Shown here: one piece after another, positions 25,722 to 34,278 of the stretch
Numbering within the stretch: position 1 is the first letter of the stretch
How the letters are laid out: each line of letters opens with the position of its first letter
Assembly: GCF_002929825.1 (NCBI RefSeq)
Contig: NZ_PJJN01000030.1
Coordinates: 124,001-188,000, forward strand
DNA length: 64,000 nucleotides
From: Cryobacterium sp. Y29
GTDB taxonomy: Bacteria; Actinomycetota; Actinomycetes; Actinomycetales; Microbacteriaceae
Reading direction: 5' to 3'
The notes under the pieces: model-generated
Told to the model about the DNA's origin: nothing
What the model saw: only the letters and a program-made list of their open reading frames with translations
Databases searched by the model: none
Program-made: the position numbers and the translations under genes

Positions 25722-26166
25722 GTGGTGCTGCTCGACGGCCGCGTTATCGTGGCCCACAACGCCGCCTTTGACGTTTGCTTTCTCCTCGCCGAACTTGGCC
25801 GCGCCGGCTACCTGATTACCGTTCCGGTGATCAGCCTCTGCACCTGGCCCGCGACTTTCTCCCGGCACCGTGCGCTCGCTCGCCGACTGCTGCGCCGCCT
25901 ACGACATCGATCTCATCGGAGCTCACCGAGCCTCCGTCGACGCCTACGCCACCGCCTACCGCTGGCCGATTCTGCCGTCATCGGCGCGTCCATGGTACGC
26001 GCGGCCGGATTTCGCGATGGAGCAGACGGCATCCGCTTTTCTGGAACGTATCAGCGTGAGGCTGCCCGAAATTACGGGACCGGCCGAACAGCAGGACTAC
26101 CTCGCGCTGCTCGACCGCTGCCTGCTCGACCGGCAGCTCTCCACCCACAAAGCCGTGACGCTCTGA
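25722..26166 (+). pseudogene. DnaQ-like 3'-5' exonuclease remnant
   Basis: The first frame reads VIVAHNAAFDVCFLLAELG, the ExoII-like region of DnaQ/polymerase III epsilon exonucleases. Similarity then moves to other frames: LARDFLP near 25840, then SLADCCAAYDIDLIGAHRA from about 25870, matching the ExoIII region. The N-terminal DxE ExoI motif is missing. At least one frameshift and a 5' deletion make it non-functional. The last frame ends at 26166; 26167-26351 shows nothing else. Confidence 0.75.
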
Positions 26167-26351
26167 TTCGCGAGAACCTCCCTAAATCAGCCCTGTCCGA
26201 GGGCCGCGGGCCGGCTACGTCTTCACTAGAGTGCGAAGTGCGGGCTGAAACCCGCCTCGCGTACTCAGGACGGTTGCTGGAATGCACGGCCATTCGGCCG
26301 TGGGCCCTGCAACCGGATCGAACTCGCCGAGCTAGCGAGAGGACAGCCAGC

Positions 26352-26870
26352 ATGCCGCCGACTTGGCAGCCATCCGCCTGGGGCAAGGCCCTCACCAGCT
26401 CCGGCGACTGGAAGCTCGCACTCCACGGCGACGCCGTCACGGTCACCCTGGCTGGCGTCGCTATTGTGACCGCCATTGAGGACGTTGAGGCTGTCGTCGT
26501 CACCCGCGGCCTGTTCTGGAGTCAGATCCGGATCGAGGTGGGGGAGTGGGTGAGTCGGCTCTACGGCATCCGCTCGAAGGACGCTGCCGCGTTTGAACGA
26601 GCCTTCACCGCGTCCCTCAAGGCGCTGCAACTTCGGCAGCGCAGCGCGGAGTTCGATGCGGCGGCCCACCGAGCGGGCCTTGACTGAACGGCTTTACTGT
26701 CGCGCTCGCGAAACACCTGCAGATCAAAGGCCGGATCACCGCCGGATTCAGCACCGAATAGGCGGCCCGCAAGGCTGCTGTCGGGTTCAGCCAACTGCTC
26801 GACGACGAGGTTGTGCGCCCGTATATTGACGCCCAGTCTGCCGACATTGCCGAGACGCCAATGGGAGACG
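26352..26870 (+). pseudogene. Broken copy of the HelD-like helicase N-terminus
   Basis: ATG at 26352 opens PTWQPSAWGKALTSSGDWKL, nearly the same as the intact helD start. The copy keeps about 170 codons. It carries a one-base deletion near 26690 that brings an early TGA, then an in-frame TAG at 26759-26761 where the intact gene has a Trp codon, and stops matching near 26870. The helicase core was never copied or has been deleted. The following 26871-27117 shows no gene I can support. Confidence 0.85.
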
Positions 26871-27117
26871 CTCATCGACCTCGGGCGTCAGGACATCCAT
26901 CGCGTGCGCGCCGCCGAAGTGATGCACGCTCCCACCTTCGCCGAGGTGGCCCCGCTGCTCGACGGCCGTGGTCCTTGCTCGCGTGGTTCAGTTGCTCCGG
27001 CCAGTAACGGGAGTTCGTGTCGCCTGTCTTCAATGGGCTGAAGGTCTGCTCCCAGAAGAGCGCTACGTGAGTCTCAGGAGTATGCTGCCTGCGTCGATTC
27101 GGATGGGAGCTGTGGCG

Positions 27118-27390
27118 ATGCATAAAGTGGGCGCACACGAACCGAGCAACACTGTCCTCTCCGTCACGGGCGGTGTGCTCACTGGTGTCCTGGGCGCTCT
27201 GACGGTTCTAGCCGCACAAGACCTACAGGCAAACGCCCAGCTGACCCGTGCGGAGATCGAATCAGAGCAGAAGAAAATGCAGACGACACCGGTGCCAGAA
27301 CCGCGTTCCGGATTCGTTTCGGACGGTCTAGCCAAAGAACGAGCACCGGCGTCGCCGGAGAAACCAGTGAATAGGGTGGGATCGACATGA
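27118..27390 (+). CDS. Small single-TM protein of unknown function
   Basis: The 90-aa product has one membrane segment (TVLSVTGGVLTGVLGALTVL, about 11-30), a charged segment RAEIESEQKKM and a Pro-rich tail. ATG at 27118 follows GGGAG. Its stop overlaps the start of the next gene by ATGA, so both are probably one operon. No family is recognised. The membrane anchor with a polar tail suggests a cell-envelope partner of the following protein. Confidence 0.6.
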   Translation: MHKVGAHEPSNTVLSVTGGVLTGVLGALTVLAAQDLQANAQLTRAEIESEQKKMQTTPVPEPRSGFVSDGLAKERAPASPEKPVNRVGST

Positions 27391-27866
27391 CACATAAGAG
27401 CATCCGCTTACCATCGGCCAAGCGGCCGCACGCCTCAGCCCGCACGTTCTTGGTGCTCGTACTTGCTGGGTTTCTCCTCACGGGCTCCAGTTGCGCTCGG
27501 AGTGGCACGAGCAGCTTGGATGACCTGGGTCGCATTCTCGGCCGATCTGCAAACGAGACCGAACGTATTGTAGGAGGCGGTTCTGCTGGCGCGGAGAAGA
27601 ATGCCGCGCGTTGGCTCGAGGAGATCGAGGCCTATGGTGACAGCGACATGCGTGCCGCCTGCAACCTTGCCCTGGCCATGTCGGGCTTTGGAACACCGAA
27701 GACTCAGGCCGATCTTGAGCAGCTACTGCAACTTACATCTGCCATCACGAATCCCACGGCTGAAGTGACAAACCTGCGGGACACGACGGCGTCTGCATTG
27801 ATCGAGGATTACCAATCAGCCTCCCTGGCCGCGGCAATAACGGTGTTCGACGAGACCCTCTGCTGA
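27387..27866 (+). CDS. Exported or membrane-anchored protein of unknown function
   Basis: The 159-aa protein has a basic N-terminus and a hydrophobic segment (TFLVLVLAGFLLTGSSC). The Cys could be a lipoprotein site, though the three residues before it (GSS) are a poor lipobox. The rest (DDLGRILGRSANETERIVGG; LEEIEAYGDSDMRAACNLAL) is helical and unlike any family I know. It is coupled to the preceding single-TM gene. A stem-loop covers its stop codon. Confidence 0.6.
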   Translation: MTHKSIRLPSAKRPHASARTFLVLVLAGFLLTGSSCARSGTSSLDDLGRILGRSANETERIVGGGSAGAEKNAARWLEEIEAYGDSDMRAACNLALAMSGFGTPKTQADLEQLLQLTSAITNPTAEVTNLRDTTASALIEDYQSASLAAAITVFDETLC

Positions 27867-27884
27867 CCAGACGTGCGTGGTCAG
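27863..27884 (+). terminator. Stem-loop overlapping the stop of the unknown exported-protein gene
   Basis: CTGACCA (27863-27869) and TGGTCAG (27878-27884) form a 7-bp stem with an 8-base loop; the TGA stop is inside the first arm. A further TGACCA at 27893-27898 could pair with the second arm instead. There is no T-run. Confidence 0.45.
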
Positions 27885-28298
27885 GTGAACGTTGACCAGC
27901 GTGATGAGTAGACGCAACTAAAGCAGAAACCGCGGCCGGATATTCTCCCACTCGAAGGCTGGAGGAGAGTTGCCGATGCGCATTTCGGTCGTCCACGTAA
28001 GATTCGCTGTTCTGGTCACCACCTGTGGTGGGCGCGCGCCGTTGCTCGGCACTCTGAGGGGCGTTGGTGAGCACCACCGCCGCAGCTGCATACTCAGGAT
28101 CAGTGGTGCGCGCCATAACCGGCCAGGTGCTGCTTACCGATATGGTTCGAGGAGGGGCTTGACGCGGCGATCTGTTGTGGGCATTCCACACCGCGGAATT
28201 GCGAGGGCGTTTCGAAAAGAAGGCACCGGTCTGCTCTGGCACCGCGCACCAAGAAGCAGGCCTGGCAGGGTGCCGTGTTGTCGCGCAAGATAGAAGGT
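27885..28298. other. Non-coding stretch before the DUF2256/DUF3253 gene
   Basis: About 410 bases in which I see no convincing gene on either strand. The open frames here lack family resemblance and natural starts. GTG at 28275 could extend the next gene by eight codons. Confidence 0.4.
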
Positions 28299-28709
28299 AT
28301 GGCACACCGTCAACCAAAGCCCGCCGATGCTGACCCCGCAGCTGCCCGGGCGGAGAAGACGTGCGCCTCGTGTGGGCGGCGCATCGAGTGGCGCGCGAAG
28401 TGGGCCAAAAACTGGGATTCGGTGAAGTACTGCTCGGCAGCGTGCCGGTCACGCGGCGTCAATGCGACCGACCTGCAACTTGAAGCGACCATCGTGACGC
28501 TGCTCCAGGCGCGCGCGCACGATTCCACGATCTGCCCTTCTGACGCGGCGCGAGCCATCGGCGGCGAGGACTGGCGCGAGTTGATGGAGCCGGCCCGCCG
28601 AGCCGCACGCCGCATGGTCGCCCGCGACGAATTGCAGATCACGCAGGGCGGAGTCGTGGTCGATCCGTCGACTGCGAAGGGAGCGATCCGGTTGCGAACG
28701 CCGCGGTAG
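28299..28709 (+). CDS. DUF2256-DUF3253 fusion protein
   Basis: The 136-aa protein has an N-terminal zinc-binding DUF2256 motif (CASCGRRIEWRAKWAKNW, then VKYCSAAC, residues about 21-49) fused to a DUF3253 winged-helix-like domain (about 55-130; DAARAIGGEDWRELMEPARR, ARRMVARDEL, ITQGGVVVDP). Both domains are small and of unknown role; the zinc knuckle plus winged helix suggests nucleic-acid binding. ATG at 28299 is used; a GTG at 28275 is an alternative with a slightly better G-rich spacing. Confidence 0.85.
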   Translation: MAHRQPKPADADPAAARAEKTCASCGRRIEWRAKWAKNWDSVKYCSAACRSRGVNATDLQLEATIVTLLQARAHDSTICPSDAARAIGGEDWRELMEPARRAARRMVARDELQITQGGVVVDPSTAKGAIRLRTPR

Positions 28710-28761
28710 AGCGTTACGGAAGGTGCGGGTCGGGTGATTGCCCCCGTGCTACCGGTGAATC

Positions 28762-29136
28762 CTACGGCGTGTCGACGATCTGCTTGCCGAGCGGCATGAG
28801 CGCGACCGGGATCAACTTGAAATTGGCGATGCCAAATGGGATGCCGATGATGGTGATGCAGAGAGCGATGCCTGAGAGCAGATGCTCTAGGGCGATCCAC
28901 CAGCCGGCCAGAATGACCCAGACGACGTTGCCGAGGAGCGACGCGACCCCGGCGTTCGGCGTCTCAACCACGGTCTTGCCGAACGGCCAGAGGGCGTAGA
29001 CGCCGATGCGTGCCGCCGCGATCCCCCAGGGGATGGTCACGATGAGAATGCACATGATGAGAGCCGCGAACATGTAGCCGAGGAACAGCCAGAAGCCTGA
29101 GAGCACAAGCCAGATGATGTTGAGGAGGGTCTTCAT
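28762..29136 (-). CDS. YccF domain membrane protein
   Basis: The 124-aa protein has two repeats of the YccF domain, each with a hydrophobic stretch followed by TIPWGIAAARIG or IIGIPFGIANFKL and then PFGK or PLGKQIV. It is an inner-membrane protein of unknown function. ATG at 29136 follows AGGAAA by 7 bases. It lies 9 bases after the cupin gene and is probably co-transcribed with it. Confidence 0.9.
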   Translation of the reverse strand: MKTLLNIIWLVLSGFWLFLGYMFAALIMCILIVTIPWGIAAARIGVYALWPFGKTVVETPNAGVASLLGNVVWVILAGWWIALEHLLSGIALCITIIGIPFGIANFKLIPVALMPLGKQIVDTP

Positions 29137-29145
29137 GGTGGTTTC

Positions 29146-29472
29146 CTAGCCGATCGAGGTGAGCATCAGTCGTGATTCCTCGATCGCTTCGACCTCGTGC
29201 TCCAGGCTGGCATCGAGTCGAAGCAGGGCGCCGGGAACGAGGTCGGTGACCTGCCCGCCAGCCGTGACTCGCAGGCATCCGTCGAGGGCTTGCATGAGCA
29301 GAATTTTGGGCGCTGAGTGCTTCTTGAGTGTGAAACCGGCTTCGAAGGTGAGCACGACCACGCGCACCCCAGGGGAGAAGAGAACCGTGCTGTGACCGAG
29401 TCGACCGGGTTCAACCGCGGCGTCAGCCCGAATATCTGCGATGTGCGTGAGGGGCAGCGTTGTGTGTTCCAT
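29146..29472 (-). CDS. Small cupin-domain protein
   Basis: The 108-aa single-domain cupin has beta-barrel segments RVVVLTFEAGFTLKKHSAPK, GCLRVTAGGQVTDLVPGALL and LDASLEHEVEAIEE. Two of the usual metal-binding His/Glu positions are recognisable (KKH; LEHEVEA). Small cupins bind metals or small ligands; the role here is unknown. It forms a likely two-gene unit with yccF and is divergent from the PadR gene. Confidence 0.8.
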   Translation of the reverse strand: MEHTTLPLTHIADIRADAAVEPGRLGHSTVLFSPGVRVVVLTFEAGFTLKKHSAPKILLMQALDGCLRVTAGGQVTDLVPGALLRLDASLEHEVEAIEESRLMLTSIG

Positions 29473-29591
29473 GATTCAACGCTAGACCCGTGCACGCCTT
29501 TCTCGTGATCCACGGTGATAGCTAAAATGAGACTGACTGGGAGCCGGCCCTGAGCATCGGTGTGAGTGTGTCGCTCGAAGGCGTCGCTGGG

Positions 29592-29617
29592 TATCGTTAA
29601 CCTATCGCTGTATATCG
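29592..29617 (+). promoter_or_regulatory. Triple TATCG repeat before the PadR gene
   Basis: TATCG occurs at 29592-29596, 29603-29607 and 29613-29617, spaced 11 and 10 bp, so all three face the same side of the helix. The last lies 25 bases before the PadR start codon. PadR regulators usually bind AT-containing repeats in their own promoters; autoregulation is inferred. Confidence 0.5.
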
Positions 29618-29642
29618 TTCGCAATACTTACAGGAGGAAATC

Positions 29643-30191
29643 ATGGGCAATTCATTTCCAACAAGCGGGTTCAACGCTGGCAACATGGATGGCATCTGGC
29701 AGGCGATGGAGCAGTTTCGTTCGCGGTTCGAAAAGCAGAGCGGTACCCGCGCCGGCCGTGGTGAGGTGCGCACGGCGGTGCTCGCGCTGCTCGCTGAGCA
29801 GTCGATGCACGGCTACCAGATCATTCACGAAATCGAGGAGCGCAGTGGTGGCAGCTGGAAACCCAGCGCCGGCTCGGTCTACCCGACCCTGCAACTGTTG
29901 GCCGACGAGGGCCTCATTAGCGCCGAGGAGTCCAATGGTCGCAAGATCTACTCCCTGACCGATGAGGGCCGCGCCGCTGTCGCTGACTCCGACATGAGCG
30001 CGCCGTGGGAGACTACGGCGTCGACTTCCGGCCACGGGCATGGCCATGCGGCATTGCCGAAAGCGGGGATCGAGCTCGCCCAGGCAGCGGCGCAGGTTGG
30101 TCGCACCGGTTCGCCGGAGCAGATCAAGCAGGCCGTCATGGTGCTCGACGACGCACGTCGCAAGCTCTACTCGATCCTCGCTCAGGACTGA
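29643..30191 (+). CDS. PadR family transcriptional regulator
   Basis: The 182-aa protein has a PadR winged helix at about residues 38-110 (EVRTAVLALLAEQSMHGYQI, GSVYPTLQLLADEGLI, NGRKIYSLTDEG) and a C-terminal helical dimerisation region. A His/Gly run (SGHGHGHAA, about 130-138) lies between them and could bind metal. The ribosome site AGGAGG precedes the ATG closely. The AarF/UbiB kinase starts 4 bases after its stop, so both form an operon. Confidence 0.92.
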   Translation: MGNSFPTSGFNAGNMDGIWQAMEQFRSRFEKQSGTRAGRGEVRTAVLALLAEQSMHGYQIIHEIEERSGGSWKPSAGSVYPTLQLLADEGLISAEESNGRKIYSLTDEGRAAVADSDMSAPWETTASTSGHGHGHAALPKAGIELAQAAAQVGRTGSPEQIKQAVMVLDDARRKLYSILAQD

Positions 30192-30195
30192 CGGG

Positions 30196-31902
30196 GTGCC
30201 ACTGGTTCGTCGAGGTAGCTACGATTCGAACTCGGGCGCGGGAAACTTGCGCGCCCGCTACCGCCGCATTCTGCGTTTCGCCAGCTGGTATCTGGCCATA
30301 ACGTGGTGGTTCGAGTTGTTCCTGCCCCGCATCGGGCTGGTGAAAATCGCCGAGCGCACTCGCTCTAAGCGGATGCAACGCTTCGCCAAGGGCTTTTACG
30401 TGCTCGCGTCCGACCTCGGTGGCCTGATGATCAAGGTCGGGCAATTCATGTCATCGCGCCTCGACGTGTTGCCGCCCGAGATCACCAGAGAACTCGAGGG
30501 CCTGCAAGACGAGGTCGCGCCGGTATCGTTCGCGGCTATTCGCGCGGCCGTCGAGGCAGAGCTGGGCATGCCGCTCGAGCGGGCTTTTACGTCGGTCGAC
30601 GAGACGCCGGTGGCTGCTGCATCCCTCGGTCAGGCGCATCGGGCGCGATTGACCGCGCTCGATGCTGCCGACACGGGGCTCGACGGGGTCATCATCAAAG
30701 TGCAGCGGCCGGGTATCGACGAGATCATCGACGTCGACCTGGCCGCCCTGCGCAAAGTGGGCGGGTGGCTCAGCCATGTGAAACTCGTCTCCAACCGCGT
30801 CGATATGCCGGCGTTGGTCGAGGAATTCGCCCAGACCAGCCTCGAAGAAATCGACTACCTGCACGAGGCAGCCAGCTCTGAACGCTTCGCGGCGGCCTTT
30901 CCCGACGACGACCGAGTGAGCGTACCCGTCGTTGCCTGGGAGCGCACCACCCGCCGCGTACTCACCCTCGAAGACGTCACGGCGATCAAGATCACTGACG
31001 TCGACGCCCTGGTCAAGGCCGGCATCGACCCCGTCCAGGTGGCGCCCATCTTCGCTGAAGTCATGTTCGACCAGATGTTCACCATGGGGTTCTTCCACGC
31101 TGACCCGCACCCCGGCAACATCTTCGTCACCCCGCACGCCGACACCGAGCGTGGCTGGAAGCTGACATTCATCGATTTCGGCATGATGGGTGAGGTTCCT
31201 AAAAGCACGCGCACCGGGCTGCGCAAAATGCTGATCGCCGCCGCCTCACGGGACGGACGCGGACTGGTCAACGCCATGAACGACGTGGGAGTGCTGCTGC
31301 CCTCGGCCGAAACGACCGAACTCGAGCGCGCAATGACGCAGCTGTTCGCCCGATTCGGCGGAATGGGATTCGCCGAACTGCGCGAGGTCGACCCCCGTGA
31401 GTTCCGCGAGTTCGCCGTGCAATTCGGTGACGTCGTGCGCTCGTTGCCGTTTCAGCTGCCCGAGAATTTTTTGCTCATCATTCGGGCCATGTCCCTCACC
31501 TCCGGAGTCTCAAGCGCGCTCAACCCCGCATTCAACCTGTGGGACTCGGTCGAGCCCTACGCGGCGCAGCTGCTGCGCGATGAGGGCGGCAACCTGGTGC
31601 AGGACTTCGCCAAACAGGCGTTGGAGACCGCCGGTCTCGCGTTTCGCCTGCCAAAGCGGCTCGACGGGTTGATCACCCGCATCGGAGACGGCACCGTAGC
31701 GGTCGCTAGCCCGGTCCTCGAAAAAAGAGTCGCGCGCCTCGAACGCACCGTGCGGCAGGCGATCTCGGCGCTCGTCTTCGGCGCACTGCTCATCGCTGGG
31801 GTCCTTCTGCGAGCGGATGACGCGGTGCTCGGCACCGTACTGATGGTCGCGTCGATCGCCCCCCTACTGCACGCCCTGTTCGCGGGGCGCCGCGGGTTCT
31901 AG
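30196..31902 (+). CDS. AarF/ABC1/UbiB family atypical kinase
   Basis: The 568-aa protein has the UbiB signature KVGQFMSSR (about 82-90), the Ala-rich loop AAASLGQAH in place of a glycine-rich loop, a lysine in IIKVQRPG, ADPHPGNIF and the metal motif FIDFGMMGE. One or two C-terminal membrane segments lie near 520-560. The family acts as ATPase or kinase in quinone biosynthesis or lipid metabolism. GTG at 30196 is the start, 4 bases after the PadR stop; the longer upstream frame overlaps padR and is rejected. Confidence 0.9.
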   Translation: MPLVRRGSYDSNSGAGNLRARYRRILRFASWYLAITWWFELFLPRIGLVKIAERTRSKRMQRFAKGFYVLASDLGGLMIKVGQFMSSRLDVLPPEITRELEGLQDEVAPVSFAAIRAAVEAELGMPLERAFTSVDETPVAAASLGQAHRARLTALDAADTGLDGVIIKVQRPGIDEIIDVDLAALRKVGGWLSHVKLVSNRVDMPALVEEFAQTSLEEIDYLHEAASSERFAAAFPDDDRVSVPVVAWERTTRRVLTLEDVTAIKITDVDALVKAGIDPVQVAPIFAEVMFDQMFTMGFFHADPHPGNIFVTPHADTERGWKLTFIDFGMMGEVPKSTRTGLRKMLIAAASRDGRGLVNAMNDVGVLLPSAETTELERAMTQLFARFGGMGFAELREVDPREFREFAVQFGDVVRSLPFQLPENFLLIIRAMSLTSGVSSALNPAFNLWDSVEPYAAQLLRDEGGNLVQDFAKQALETAGLAFRLPKRLDGLITRIGDGTVAVASPVLEKRVARLERTVRQAISALVFGALLIAGVLLRADDAVLGTVLMVASIAPLLHALFAGRRGF

Positions 31903-32040
31903 ACGAGGGGCGTGACAGCCGTCGCCGCGAACGCGACCCGATCGAAGAAACTTCTGATCTGGCATCACTTTTATGCTGAGATTTACTCGCTTACATGGTT
32001 GATTCGGGCTAGACTTGGGGGTGAAGGAGGCACTGACGCC

Positions 32041-33624
32041 ATGACCCTCACCGCTCCGCCCGCTGCAACCGGCTCTGTGCCGGAACCTGAGGGTTCTCGG
32101 GTTTGGGGCATCGGTCAGGCTGGTGCATTGCTGGGCTCTGTTCTGGATGAAACACGGTTTGGTCACCTGGATGATGCTGAAGCCATCGCGGTACTGGCAG
32201 CGTTGGAAGAGCTTGGTCGCAAGGTTGATGGTGCGAGGCTACGAGCCACCACCGACATCGGCGTGCGCGCTGAGACCGACCGTGGCAACGGGTCCCTCGC
32301 CTTCCAAAACGGATGCCGTAACCGGGTTGAATTCATCACCCAACTCGCCGGTATCTCCAGCCGCGAAGCGAAACGTCGTCTGAAGCTGGGCGAAACCGTC
32401 GTGGAACGCACGCCCATGGGCCTGCCCGTACCCGCGCGGTACCCCGTCATCGCCGCAGCACTGGTCAGCGGCAACCTCGGCCTGGAAGCGGCAGAAATCA
32501 TCGCCAGTACGTTGACCGCGCTGCACGGAAAAGTGCTGCAGGATGACCTCGACCATGTGGAACGTGCCCTGGTCGCCTCCGCGACCGGCGCGATCACCCC
32601 GGAAACTGCCGGACTGCCCGGGGCCGGCATCCGCTTCGCCCCTGACCTGTTGCGGGCACAGGCCTTGGAGTGGCAGGGCCGGCTCGATCCCGACGGTACC
32701 GCCCCCAACGACGACACCGTCGAAGCGAAGAGCACGTTGACGTTCGGGCTGCTGCACCACGGGCTCTACCCGCTGCGCGCCGACGTCACTCCTGAGCTGC
32801 GCGGCATCATGGACACCCTCTTCGACACCTACCTGTCAGCCCGGTCTCGCACGCCCCGGTTCGAACCCACCGAACCCCTCGACCCCCTCGACGGCACCGA
32901 ACCCGGTGCCGGTACCGCGTTAGACGGTCTTCATATCGGCGACACGAGCGTGGACGGTGAGCGATTCAGCGCCGACCACTTCAGTGCCGACCCGTTCACC
33001 GGCGACGCCCGCTACGACGGCGACTGCCGCACCGCCGGCGAGAAACGCGCCGACATCCTCCGCTGTGTGTTCGAAGCGGCCGCGCGCGATCCGAAGACCC
33101 CCACCATGGGCGGCGCCGCCCCCACCGTCATGATCCACATCAACGCCACCGACCTTCAACACGGTCGCGGCGTCGGCTGGATCGACGGCGTCGACGCCCC
33201 CATCTCGTTTCGCCGGGTGAACGAAGCCATCTGCGCCGGCGGCGCCCAACACGTCATCTTCGGCACCACCGGCAACATCCTCTACCTCGGCGACACCGTC
33301 CGCTGCTTCACCGCCAAACAACGCGCCGCGATCGCCGCCCGCGACGACGGCTGCATCATCCCCGGCTGCACCACCCCCGCCCGCTGGAGCGAAATCCACC
33401 ACGTCATCCCCTGGCACCAACACGGCCCCACCAACATCGACAACGGCGTCCTCCTCTGCTGGTTCCACCACCACACCATCAACACCAACGGATGGACAAT
33501 CCGCATGATCAGTGGCAGACCCCAGGTGCGCGGCCCACTGCTCTGGGACCCCACCCAAACCTGGCGCCCCACCCACAGCCACCGCGCCAACATCCCCAGC
33601 CCAGAACCACCCTGGCGCAGCTAG
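32041..33624 (+). CDS. DUF222 protein with C-terminal HNH endonuclease domain
   Basis: The 527-aa protein has an N-terminal DUF222 region (about 20-350) and a C-terminal HNH nuclease motif, RWSEIHHVIPWHQHGPTN, then LLCWFHHHTIN (about 448-482). Such proteins occur in several copies per genome in actinobacteria and are thought to be nucleases of selfish or repair-related elements; the actual role is unknown. ATG at 32041 is preceded by GAAGGAGG at a 10-base spacing. The 3' end merges with a 23-bp tandem repeat, and its stop codon is inside the first unit. Confidence 0.92.
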   Translation: MTLTAPPAATGSVPEPEGSRVWGIGQAGALLGSVLDETRFGHLDDAEAIAVLAALEELGRKVDGARLRATTDIGVRAETDRGNGSLAFQNGCRNRVEFITQLAGISSREAKRRLKLGETVVERTPMGLPVPARYPVIAAALVSGNLGLEAAEIIASTLTALHGKVLQDDLDHVERALVASATGAITPETAGLPGAGIRFAPDLLRAQALEWQGRLDPDGTAPNDDTVEAKSTLTFGLLHHGLYPLRADVTPELRGIMDTLFDTYLSARSRTPRFEPTEPLDPLDGTEPGAGTALDGLHIGDTSVDGERFSADHFSADPFTGDARYDGDCRTAGEKRADILRCVFEAAARDPKTPTMGGAAPTVMIHINATDLQHGRGVGWIDGVDAPISFRRVNEAICAGGAQHVIFGTTGNILYLGDTVRCFTAKQRAAIAARDDGCIIPGCTTPARWSEIHHVIPWHQHGPTNIDNGVLLCWFHHHTINTNGWTIRMISGRPQVRGPLLWDPTQTWRPTHSHRANIPSPEPPWRS

Positions 33625-33686
33625 CTGAACCTGGCCGCAGCTGCTAGCCGAACCTGGCCGCAGCTGCTAGCCGAACCTGGCCGCAG
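33620..33686. repeat. 23-bp tandem repeat, about three copies, across the DUF222 gene stop
   Basis: The unit GCTAGCCGAACCTGGCCGCA plus GCT is present at 33620-33642 (one mismatch), 33643-33665 and 33666-33686 (incomplete). The first copy contains the TAG stop of the HNH gene. The array fills most of the gap before the next, convergent gene. Confidence 0.9.
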
Positions 33687-33732
33687 TGGGTCCAGTCGTG
33701 GCGCGCGGGGCAAGACGAGTGCTCAGACTGAA

Positions 33733-34278
33733 CTAGGGCAGTTGCTCGAGCCAGACGCGCATCAGGGCGATGTCGTCGACGGTGATGCCTACCTCGGAGC
33801 GCGGCGGAATTAGCAGCGACGGTGTCTCCAGCGTGGCGTTGCGTACCTTTTCCCCGTGCAGCTGCACGTCGGCATCGTCGATCCAGATGAACGGTGCCGG
33901 CACGTTCTGGTCTTCTTCGATGCGCTCGGACTTCCAGAGTCCCGTCTCGCCATCGGTGCGGCCGGGGCGTTTCGGCGGAGTCGTCACGTCGAGCATGCGC
34001 CCGCCGGCCAGTCCGTGCAGCTCGGGCACGAGCAGCTGCCGGGTGGCATCGAACTCGTTCCAGGAGGTCAGCCAGACCAGCTCGACTCCGTACTGCATCA
34101 GCAGGGAGTCGAGTGCCGTGATCAGGCGGGGAGCCCAGCGCACGTCACGCGTTGCACCGTGACCGTCACCGTACTCGATGTTGATCGATGCCTGGGCTAC
34201 ATCTCCCCAGGCCGGGTCTGGCTCGGAACGGGGGCACAGGCATCCGTTGACAGAGAGGTAAAGTCGTGGAACGCTCAT
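33733..34278 (-). CDS. HAD-like protein (Swiss-Army-Knife RNA-repair HAD type), nucleophile apparently lost
   Basis: The 181-aa protein follows the pattern of HAD domains found in RNA-repair (SAK) proteins: LVWLTSWNEFDATRQLLVP, then LWKSERI, then PFIWIDDAD. In this family motif I reads like DVDGVLNP; here it is LSVNGCLCP, so the catalytic Asp pair is replaced by Ser and Asn. The protein may be inactive or use another residue. Motif IV (IDDAD) is intact. ATG at 34278. Function is unknown. Confidence 0.7.
   Translation of the reverse strand: MSVPRLYLSVNGCLCPRSEPDPAWGDVAQASINIEYGDGHGATRDVRWAPRLITALDSLLMQYGVELVWLTSWNEFDATRQLLVPELHGLAGGRMLDVTTPPKRPGRTDGETGLWKSERIEEDQNVPAPFIWIDDADVQLHGEKVRNATLETPSLLIPPRSEVGITVDDIALMRVWLEQLP

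Noticed and set aside
30040-30195. Longer version of the AarF/UbiB gene from 30040
   Set aside because: Overlaps padR in another frame; the GTG at 30196 fits the family start.
30222-30240. tRNA-like T-arm GATTCGAACTC
   Set aside because: It is inside the AarF/UbiB coding start, with no cloverleaf around it.
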